24,597 nucleotides of DNA, from NCBI GenBank assembly GCA_003990745.1, contig RBNI01001070.1:1-24597 (forward strand), read 5' to 3'. This stretch comes from Jimgerdemannia flammicorona. Lineage: Eukaryota; Mucoromycota; Endogonomycetes; Endogonales; Endogonaceae. Below, piece after piece: positions 18,360 through 24,597 of the stretch. How positions within the stretch are numbered: the stretch's first letter is position 1; the number at the start of each line of letters is the position of its first letter. The position numbers were made by a program, and so were the translations under genes. The notes beneath the pieces are model-generated. The model was not told the DNA's origin, ran no database searches, and saw nothing but the letters and a program-made list of their open reading frames with translations.

Positions 18360-19765
18360 CCAGGGTCTTCTTGAACATTGTTGGCCTCAGTTATTTTCCA
18401 ACCTTGCCCCTTAGTTGTCTCAACAAGTCCATATCTCATTTGCTATATGAATGTGAGTATTTTTACCAGCTAGCCAAAAGTTGTATTGACCTTTTGTTGG
18501 ATAAGATTCTTGAAGATGTCATACTTAAAGGTCTTAGTTTTGTGAAGCTTCTTCTCCTTTTCTCCTTCACTAGCTGAGATAGTTCCTTGAATAATATTTT
18601 AAATAGTCTATTCTAGTTCCATATCTTGATCTATTTCTTTGACTTAGCTTTCTGTAGTAGTCTCTATCTGTTTTTCCACAGAGTTCTTCTTGGATCTCTC
18701 TGGTGGTCTCTGTAGAGTTACTTGTAAATATTCTTCTTGACAGTCTCAATAGGATAGACTTCTCATTCTTCTTCATCTGATTCTTCAATCTTCTTGAAGG
18801 TGATGGTATTGGCCTGTTCCTTATTCAAGTAGCATTGCTTGACTGAGCCTTGTACTTGATTTTACTTATATATTTATATGAGTAGTGGTTTTTTTCTCTA
18901 CAGATATAGCAGATATCTCTTTCTTATCTAAGGTGATAGCAAACTTCTAGACTGGATAGTGATTTCTTCTTCTAATTTTCTTTACTACATCTTCTAGATG
19001 GGTAGTTATTTTAGTAAACTTCTTGGCTAGTTCCTCTATAGGATCACTGTTTCTTTACTACTCAGTAGCTCTTAGTTGAGATGTGTTTTGATTTACTATA
19101 GTAGAGATTATACTAGTTGTCTTGAGTGTTTTAATTCTAACTCCAGTGACTCTTTTTATTATATAGTCTTGTAGATATCTGGCTATCTAGTATTGCTAGA
19201 CATAGGTGACTTTTTGTACTAAATTCAAGACTACTGGTGATGAGCAGATGGCCAGAGCTATCTCTGAGTAGACTCTCTTCATAAAGGTTACTTCTGCTAC
19301 TTGATCTTGAATAGCAGTAATATAATCTACAAGAATTATCTAATATTGGATTCTGGTATAGAATGTGTTTAGATCCTTACTTATTCCTTGATATGTTATA
19401 TTGAGCTAATCCTTTAGAGATTACTTGATCTTATCTATATAGTAGATAGTTTAGAGCCAAGTCTTCTGTACTGCCAACATGGTATCATTATTATTTCTCA
19501 CATAGATTACAGCTGTGAATGCTACTCTTGCTGATCCTCAGAGACTAAAGAGTATGAGGACTACTTGCTGTCTTACTGTCAGAGTTCTTACAGCAGTATA
19601 CAGCTTAAAGTTATCAATAAATGTAATGATTGATTCATCTGAAGTACATATATCTATAAAATACTAGTGATCTTATATTTATCTTGTCTGGATGTCATGA
19701 TTTGATTTGAGTAGTTATTCAGATAGTAGTAGTTGTTTGTTGTTCAGCTTGAAAGTGAGAGATTC
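18360..19765 (-). pseudogene. Gypsy gag, with CCHC knuckle and gag-protease linker
   Basis: Reading from just inside the 5' LTR, an N-terminal Gag-like stretch can be followed through stops (FIDNFKLYTAVRTLTVRQQV ..., DYITAIQDQVAEVTFMKRV, ALAICSSPVVLNLVQKVT). The nucleocapsid knuckle is CYICREKNHYSYKY at about 18868-18911, a C-x2-C-x4-H-x4-C in which the last Cys is Tyr (G-to-A). Downstream, in the frame of the protease, VNTTFGQLVKILTFIQQMRY (about 18410-18480) resembles the NITFGQL element that often precedes the protease in fungal Gypsy polyproteins. Gag builds the virus-like particle and the knuckle binds RNA. Heavy decay blurs the start and frame boundaries. Confidence 0.65.
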
Positions 19766-19796
19766 ATCTTGAATCACCAGTCAATGAGCACTAAGT

Positions 19797-20261
19797 TGTA
19801 ACATAGTTAATGTATAACTATATAAGTATATTGAATTTCTGTATCTTGAAATTTAACTTTGCAGAGTCCTCAGGATGCAGGAGTGGGTGAGTTCAAAGTG
19901 TATCTGTCTGTAGGCTTAATAGTTCTCTTACTTTCTCTTTGCTTTGAACTATTTTAATCTGAGGTTTATTCACTTTAAATATTGAGGATATTTATATAAG
20001 TTTGCTAGCTATAAGGTGGCTAAGTTATGACTCTTTTTTCTGTAAGTCATTCTTCATAAGTATTAATTCTTAATATCTGCTAATTGTCATCTATAAAATC
20101 TTCAATATTTACAAATACTTTAACATCTATTAAAGTTTTCTATATTTGTAAAATATGACTGCTATTTATAAGGCTATACTATATTTAGAAATCAGATTCA
20201 GATACTATGATCAAATATCTATTTCTTTGATTTATATTACTAATTCAGATCAACTGTTATA
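19797..20261 (-). mobile_element. Shared internal LTR of the Gypsy tandem
   Basis: It starts (minus) TATAACAGTTGATC at 20261 after the purine tract AGAAGAAAG and ends GTTACA at 19797. It serves as 5' LTR of the downstream copy and 3' LTR of the upstream copy. The TATA box TATAAATA lies at 19989-19996 and the AATAAA signal at 19965-19970. Immediately after its end (19796 downward) is ACTTAGTGCTCATTGACTGG, the probable primer-binding region. It is similar throughout to the LTR at 7074-7571 with many transition differences. Confidence 0.78.
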
Positions 20262-20740
20262 ACTTTCTTCTAAATAGATAATTCATCTTTGAAATATCTT
20301 ATTTACTCAAACTCTCAAGCTTTCATGATTTATATCTCCTTATACTATGTAATCTATATCATTATATTCTTTCAATAATATCTTTTGATATATTCAAAGT
20401 CTCCTGGAACTACTCCTCAGAAATAGGCTAGAGCTGACTCATTGTCTTTGAATAACTTGTTAACTTATTTGATAATTGTGATCTGAGTATAAGAGAGCTG
20501 GTACTCTCTAATCTAGTATTCTTTTCCTATCTCTAGCCATAAGTTTAGTAGCTATTCCAACTTGAAGTATTCTTGAAACTTGATCTGGTTCTAGTAGACC
20601 TTGAAATGTGAGATTTATGATAAGTATATCTAGACTATACTCTGGATGCTATCAAAGGATTCTTCTATAATTGATAGTTCAGTAGTACACTATTGTCTTT
20701 CTATGGCTCATTGTATAGTACTAGTGATCTTGAGGGCTGT
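20240..20740 (-). pseudogene. Extra ORF between integrase and LTR (ORF3), upstream copy
   Basis: The paralogue of the 7550-8060 frame. Readable pieces are IIEESFDSIQSIV, QIKFQEYFKLE, REYQLSYTQITIIK, VNKLFKDNESALAYF, GVVPGDFEYIKRYY and KKVITVDL, broken mainly by TAG and TGA. Conservation of frame and of residues between two independently decayed copies suggests a real protein of at least 160 residues. No family recognised. Confidence 0.5.
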
Positions 20741-20829
20741 AGCAGTACTTTATTGATTAGCTATAATACTTCTTGAGTCAGTTTCAGTAAATGATAGTAG
20801 AGATAATTATGTCTGAGAGATTTATAACC

Positions 20830-21430
20830 AAAAGATAATTCCTTTTATATCTTGCATTAAGTAAAATTCTTCCCACTTAGGCTCCAGCTTTTGTGACCAT
20901 AAAGCTTCTATTATATTCTAATATACTAAAACTTTGTCTCCTATCTTGATAATCTTTAGAGGCTTGTGAATCTTTTCTATATTGTTCTGTTGTAGGGCCT
21001 ATATCTTGGTTATATAATCCTCAGCCTTCTTTCTAATTTGGTATAGTCTATATTCATATCTCTATATCTATATATTTCTACATAGTATCTTTATTGAATA
21101 ATAAGATTCCTTAAGAACTTTCTTCTCTGAACAGCATCTCTCAAGAGATAAAATGGGTACTTTGTAATTAGATATCTTGAAGAGCAGATAATATTATTGG
21201 TAGATAGTGATCTCAGTTTTCATAGTTATTGTAGATCTTGGTGATAATGTTCTTGAGAGGTTTGTTGGTTCTTTCTGCTTATCTATTTCTCTGAGAGTGA
21301 TAGGCTGTAGTCTGAATATACTGGATCTTATACTTCTTTTAGAGAACCTCAAAGAACTGATTCACAAATTCTGTTCTTTTGTCTGTAGTTACTTGCAATG
21401 AGGTCTTGAATTGGCAGATGATTTCTTTGT
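20830..21430 (-). pseudogene. Gypsy integrase core and GPY/F, upstream copy
   Basis: The core reads VTTDKRTEFVNQFFEVL, then YIQTTAYHSQRNR, stop, AERTNKPLKNI, then YNNYEN, stop, DHYLPIILSALQ. The catalytic Asp codon is at 21381-21383 and the Glu codon at 21273-21275, exactly 35 codons apart. The C-terminal module begins with EEFYLMQDIKG (GPY degraded). The HHCC domain and first catalytic Asp are missing because RT block A passes straight into FFYKEIICQF at about 21430-21450. This is the uninterrupted reference for both LINE insertion sites. Confidence 0.85.
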
Positions 21431-21453
21431 AGAAGAAATCAGCAATTATATAA

Positions 21454-22102
21454 CTATATATTAGCTTCTATGAGACTAATTTGATATAATTCTGAATATA
21501 AGTCTAAGGTGCTATAGTACTGTGCTTCATCTTCTAAGATTATAAGGATATCACTGATGAGGGGCAGTGGCTGGTAATTCTTCTTAGTAACCAGGTTGAG
21601 CTTTCTGTAATCAGTGTAGAGCCTTGAGGTGAATTCTCCTGGCTTGCTTCCTTTTTTTAGAGCTAGTATGACTGGTGAAGCCCAAGGACTGCTGGCTTCT
21701 TTGATGATACTAGCTTCTTCCATCTGCTTGATTTCTTCTCTGAGCTATTTATAGTAGACTGATGGAATTGGTCTTGCTTTTTTAGTAGATTGGTTCAGTG
21801 TCTCTTATGTCTATATCATAATAGTAGTATAGGATCTTTTCTTTAATATCCTTGAAATCTATGACCAGAATATCCTTAAATTTATAGAGTATCTTCTTGA
21901 GTTCCTTCTTGAGCAGGAATTTATTTCCAATAGTATAGCTATGCTTATTTGTGATTTCCTCCAGCTTGTAATCTAGTTTAGTAATCTTGGTACTAGTGAA
22001 TACTCCTCTTTTTATAGATCTAAATTTCTTTCTTTCTTTCTCTGTTTCTTCTAACTTCTTGACTTCTATGATCTTTGACTGAAGAGCTGGGAAGATTAAC
22101 AT
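21454..22102 (-). pseudogene. Gypsy pol linker and N-terminal half of reverse transcriptase
   Basis: From 22102: SKIIEVKKLEETEKERKKF and the rest of the linker, then TEPIY, stop, STKKARPIPSVYYK leading into the RT fingers. An open 89-codon block (21723-21454) has MEEASIIKEASSPWASPVIL, KKGSKPGEF, LYTDYRKLNLVTKKNYQPLP and STLDLYSELYQISL, the last containing the first catalytic Asp. These are classic Gypsy RT blocks 1-3. The Y-x-DD block, thumb, tether and RNase H are absent; the sequence continues directly into integrase. The RT cannot work without those parts. Confidence 0.88.
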
Positions 22103-22163
22103 CTATTGTGACGTACGCAATTGACAACGGAGTACCGGTGACTGCTATGATCAGACGACATAA

Positions 22164-23300
22164 TGGTATGACAATCAAATAGACAGCCTGACCCACTCGG
22201 TGATCATCCCAAAAGAAGACAAGATGATCCGAGCCAAAATGAAGACCATGTTATTTAAGGAACCATACTCCGCCTCAGGGATTGGCACCAAAGAACCAAG
22301 TACCCATCACACAATGCCTCCCATTTGCCGATCCAACCAGACCTCCCGCCACTCTACCCCTTTGCCTGGCCCAAAGACCCTGATCTTTGAAGCTATCAAG
22401 AAGGCCATCTGGCGCCCAGATACTTCTGAACACTTGAACTTCTACACCAAGGACCTTGGATACTTCATCAACTATCGGTATATAATGACCTAGCAGCTCA
22501 AAGACACTACTGAACGAATGACCCTCTGGCATGACTACGAAATCGGACACCACCTTTACAATGAGACTCAAGAAGACGACCAGAAAGGTCTCATTACCGA
22601 ATTGATAACCACTAGCCGGCTAATCAAGAGAGCCCTCTGCATCCACCAAATCTTCCGCCATATTCCCTGGGCCATAGCATACTTGCAAGGAGTAACTGCT
22701 GGCAGCCTCTCCCGCCTTTCAACTGAAGATGCTGACTGGATAGAATCTGAAGTAGCCAACTTTACTGGCAGCAACCGCGTTGCTGTAGGAAGCCAACAAA
22801 CTGAACCCACTCAGCTAGATTTCCACACCACCCCACTCTGAGACAACCATCAAGGTCACCTAATGAGTCTTATGGAGATATTCAAAGGTCCACTCATTAC
22901 CATAGAAGCACCTGTTGGAGTTACCCCAACCACCCACCACCCTGTCAGCCACAATTCACATCTCATCATTTGGGAACCAAATCAAGAAGAAGCCCAAGAA
23001 GTCCCTGTCTTTGAAGAGGAAGCCCAAGAACTCCAAGATCCTGCCCCCGAAGAAACCCCCTCTGACACTGAAACTGACGAGTTTTCAGAAGAAGAAGAGG
23101 AGCAACAGAGAGTCTACCAGTCCTTTGTCCACATTTAAGCTGTTCAAGGGTTGGAGAATGTTGTTGAAGATGACTGGTCACTTTTCTACCCCCTCACCTC
23201 TTGGCTGGCACTTCCCCCTTTTGAGGAGAGGTATGATGAAGAAGAAATCTTAACCCAGCAAGATTTGCCCACTGCAGACGAAGGGTACTATTTCCTCTAG
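22164..23300 (+). pseudogene. Reading frame inside the long LTR, product unknown
   Basis: One frame is open from after TAA 22161-22163 to TAG 23298-23300, about 379 codons, broken only by TAG (22491), TGA (22839) and TAA (23136). The first two could each be a single C-to-T change. The N-third has IFEAIKKAIWRPDTSEHL and NFYTKDLGYFINYRY. The middle is helical and polar (HDYEIGHHLYNETQEDDQKG, SRLIKRALCIHQIFRHIPWA). The C-third is strongly acidic (DTETDEFSEEEEEQQ). I recognise no domain, signal peptide or membrane segment. It sits in the U3 part of the LTR, upstream of the TATA box, so it would need its own promoter or readthrough. A captured host fragment is an alternative. Confidence 0.5.
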
Positions 23301-23343
23301 AAAGACCGACCCGTCAGCCATGAGAATTGTGCAGCCTTCACGT

Positions 23344-23634
23344 CAGCGTTTTGTCAGCAAGTCCGAATCCAGCATTACTACCCTCCACAACCGTTTCTGG
23401 CAACAATCATCACTCCTGTCTGCTCATCCGAATCCAGCGTTGCTATCCAGTACCACCATTTTCAGCATTTTGTCAGCAAGTCCGAATCCAGCGTTGCTAC
23501 TCTCCACAACCATTTCTGGTAACAATCATCACCCCTGTCTGCTCATTCGAATCCAGCGTTGCTATCCAGTACCACCGTTTTCAGCGTTTTGTCAGCAAGT
23601 CCGAATCCAGCGTTGCTATCCCCTACAACCCAAT
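23344..23634 (+). repeat. Tandem repeat array in U3 (119-bp unit with two half-units)
   Basis: GTCAGCAAGTCCGAATCC recurs at 23353, 23472 and 23591, a strict 119-base period. Inside each unit the sub-motif CGAATCCAGC occurs twice, at 23364, 23429, 23483, 23548 and 23602 (spacing 65, 54, 65, 54). The array lies about 100 bases upstream of the TATA box, where U3 enhancers of LTR elements usually sit. Confidence 0.9.
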
Positions 23635-23730
23635 CCGTAGTAAACAATAGCCTGCACCTTGCATCGTGCAAGCCAATAGCATAGCAAAGTTCGCCACAAT
23701 GTAGTATACCTTAGCCTTAGTTGCGCCCCC

Positions 23731-23784
23731 ATAGCTAGCAAACTTGTATAAGTAACCCCATATCTTAGAGTGAATAAACCTCAG
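23731..23784 (+). promoter_or_regulatory. LTR promoter and poly(A) core: TATAAGTA and AATAAA
   Basis: AGCTAGCAAACTTGTATAAGTA is followed by CATATCTTAGAGTGAATAAA and CCTCAG. The TATA-like box is at 23747-23754 and AATAAA at 23773-23778. The same order, spacing and flanks occur on the minus strand in the Gypsy LTRs (TATA at 7277-7284 and 19989-19996). The transcript start and R region probably lie just downstream. Confidence 0.7.
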
Positions 23785-23899
23785 TCCATTGGTCTTTTAT
23801 CTGAATGATGCAGAAGTCTAGTGTAAGATAATACCAACTTAAGTTTTTGAGAAACTTTGGGAAAAGACTCCAAGAGCCAAGGAAAACTCTTGTTCAAGA

Positions 23900-23990
23900 A
23901 CCGCCGCTAAGGAAAAGCCGCCAGGAAAACCGCCGACCGCCGCCATTTGACCGCCATTCAAGACCACGACCGCCGCGCATTCAGACTGCC
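23900..23990 (+). repeat. CCGCC-rich tract in the LTR downstream part
   Basis: ACCGCC or GCCGCC recurs many times between 23900 and 23973, with one further copy near 24053. It lies in the presumed U5/leader part of the long LTR. The remaining 23990-24390 is GC-balanced, non-coding LTR sequence. It includes the 10-base palindrome GTCACGTGAC at 24357-24366, an E-box-like site. Confidence 0.6.
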
Positions 23991-24392
23991 ATTTGAGATT
24001 CAAGACCCGGAAACCCAAGGATACCCAGCCAAAGGATATTAGACCGCCAAAAAAAGACCGACCTGCCAGCCTATACGAACAACCGCCCAGAACCTTTCAA
24101 GTTAACAAAGTCGAGACGGACGAGCGACCCGCCAACCTCCGTTTTCCCCGACCTACTACGCCACAGACCGCTTTAATTGACTGCTTATAGCCAAGCCCGT
24201 CGTCGCCGCATAAATTCAAGTTTGCCGCCAAGTTAATCGCTGCCAGGAAACTTAGCCAGCATAATTGCTGCCCTTTTCCACTAAACAATTGAGCCATCAA
24301 TGTCCTGAGCCAACGTCGAACGATCTCCCGTTATTACCACATGAATCGAACGACCTGTCACGTGACCATCGACCCACGAACGTCACCAACGT

Positions 24393-24461
24393 CTTCAGTT
24401 ATACATCGTGTGCTTCACACAAGTGGCACCATTGAGCAGTGTTTGAACCTTCAGTTATACA
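24393..24461 (+). repeat. Short direct repeat near the LTR end
   Basis: CTTCAGTTATACA occurs at 24393-24405 and again at 24449-24461, 56 bases apart, just before the inferred end of the LTR. Its meaning is unknown. Confidence 0.7.
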
Positions 24462-24475
24462 AATCGAATGCCACA

Positions 24476-24500
24476 TTTTGGGGGCTCAACTGGGAAAGTT
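24476..24500 (+). promoter_or_regulatory. Probable primer-binding site after the LTR
   Basis: TTTTGGGGGCTCAACTGGG follows the CCACA end. A TGG-start sequence directly after an LTR is what pairs with a tRNA 3' CCA end in reverse transcription. The Gypsy copy has a similar sequence in the same place (TTAGTGCTCATTGACTGG, minus strand, 19795-19777). The priming tRNA is not identified. Sequence from 24501 to the window end is leader with no ORF seen. Confidence 0.55.
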
Positions 24501-24597
24501 TTCAAAAGACTTGACCATTTGGCTCAAGAACCCAGCTATCTACAGTGGAGAACTTAGCAGGACCAAGTCAGCAACCAAACCAGGGGCAGCAACAGCC

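Larger units (their letters stand above)
7074..20261 (-). mobile_element. Gypsy (Ty3) element, downstream copy, split by two LINEs
   Basis: On the minus strand the order is 5' LTR (20261-19797), gag, protease, dUTPase, linker, RT remnant, integrase with GPY/F module, an extra ORF, 3' LTR (7571-7074). LINE-2 interrupts it at 11055-16929 and LINE-3 at 8189-10524, so the element itself is about 5 kb. Aligning it by eye with the upstream copy at 20262-22106 shows the uninterrupted target sites. The 5' LTR also serves as the 3' LTR of that upstream copy. All coding parts are decayed. It additionally lost part of the linker and RT N-half near 17050, where the sequence jumps straight to the RT block A region. 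Confidence 0.85.
20262..22106 (-). mobile_element. Gypsy element, upstream copy (pol 3' half)
   Basis: The same family and orientation as the downstream copy. It keeps the end of dUTPase motif 4, the linker, the RT N-half, the integrase core, GPY/F and ORF3, then runs into the shared LTR. It is cut at 22106 by the right-hand LTR element: similarity to the downstream copy (17295-17310) stops exactly at ATCTAT|TG. The gag-protease part should lie beyond that insertion, outside the window. Confidence 0.82.
22107..24475 (+). mobile_element. Long LTR (about 2.4 kb) of a younger element inserted in the Gypsy copy
   Basis: It starts TGTGACG at 22107, exactly where similarity between the two Gypsy copies is broken, and is preceded by TCTAT (22102-22106), a candidate 5-base target duplication. 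It ends CCACA at 24475 and is followed by a primer-binding-like sequence. It contains a degenerate reading frame (22164-23300), tandem repeats (23344-23634), a TATA/AATAAA core (23731-23784) and a GC-rich CCGCC stretch. The core aligns with the LTRs at 7074-7571 and 19797-20261. CpG is common here, unlike in the DNA it entered. The second LTR would lie outside the window, so the length is inferred, not proven. Confidence 0.65.

Noticed and set aside
22275..22810. Minus-strand frames opposite the LTR ORF
   Set aside because: The plus-strand frame is longer, keeps one phase over 1.1 kb and has a coherent acidic C-terminus, so I judged the minus frames to be shadows, though not with certainty.

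Overview
The window is a nest of decayed transposable elements from what looks like a filamentous fungus. The evidence is the mix of Copia and Gypsy LTR elements, a Penelope-like reverse transcriptase and poly(A) LINEs, together with RIP-like decay: stop codons (mostly TAG) where CAG, TGG or CGA is expected, G-to-A hits on catalytic residues, and almost no CpG between about 1740 and 22106. The exact lineage cannot be read from the window. I see no host housekeeping gene, tRNA, rRNA or CRISPR array.

Layout: 1-185 holds a hairpin-forming repeat. 195-310 is an array of short perfect palindromes. 318-1328 is the open 3' end of a Copia pol, followed by its probable 3' LTR (1586-1738). 2095-3320 is a badly decayed Penelope-like reverse transcriptase. 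3321-4344 is AT-rich with no convincing gene. 4345-6624 is a 5'-truncated LINE (LINE-1 here) with a poly(A) tail.

7074-22106 is two Gypsy copies on the minus strand, head to tail, sharing one LTR at 19797-20261. The downstream copy (7074-20261) reads gag, protease, dUTPase, RT remnant, integrase, an extra ORF, 3' LTR. It is split by two LINE insertions, each with a target-site duplication: LINE-3 (8189-10524, plus strand) and a full-length two-ORF LINE-2 (11055-16929, minus strand). The upstream copy (20262-22106) keeps the RT N-half, the integrase and the extra ORF. Both copies lack the same block, from mid RT through RNase H to the integrase N-terminus, so the family was probably mobilised in trans.

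At 22107 a much less mutated, CpG-containing LTR element is inserted in plus orientation inside the dUTPase of the upstream copy. Its LTR appears to run 22107-24475 (about 2.4 kb) before a primer-binding-like site. It carries a 379-codon reading frame with three internal or terminal stops, 119-bp tandem repeats, and a TATA/AATAAA core that is clearly related to the LTRs of the Gypsy family it interrupts.

Relative age from nesting and decay: the Gypsy copies, LINE-1 and LINE-3 are old; LINE-2 is younger; the right-hand LTR element is the youngest of the nest. The Copia fragment is also little mutated.
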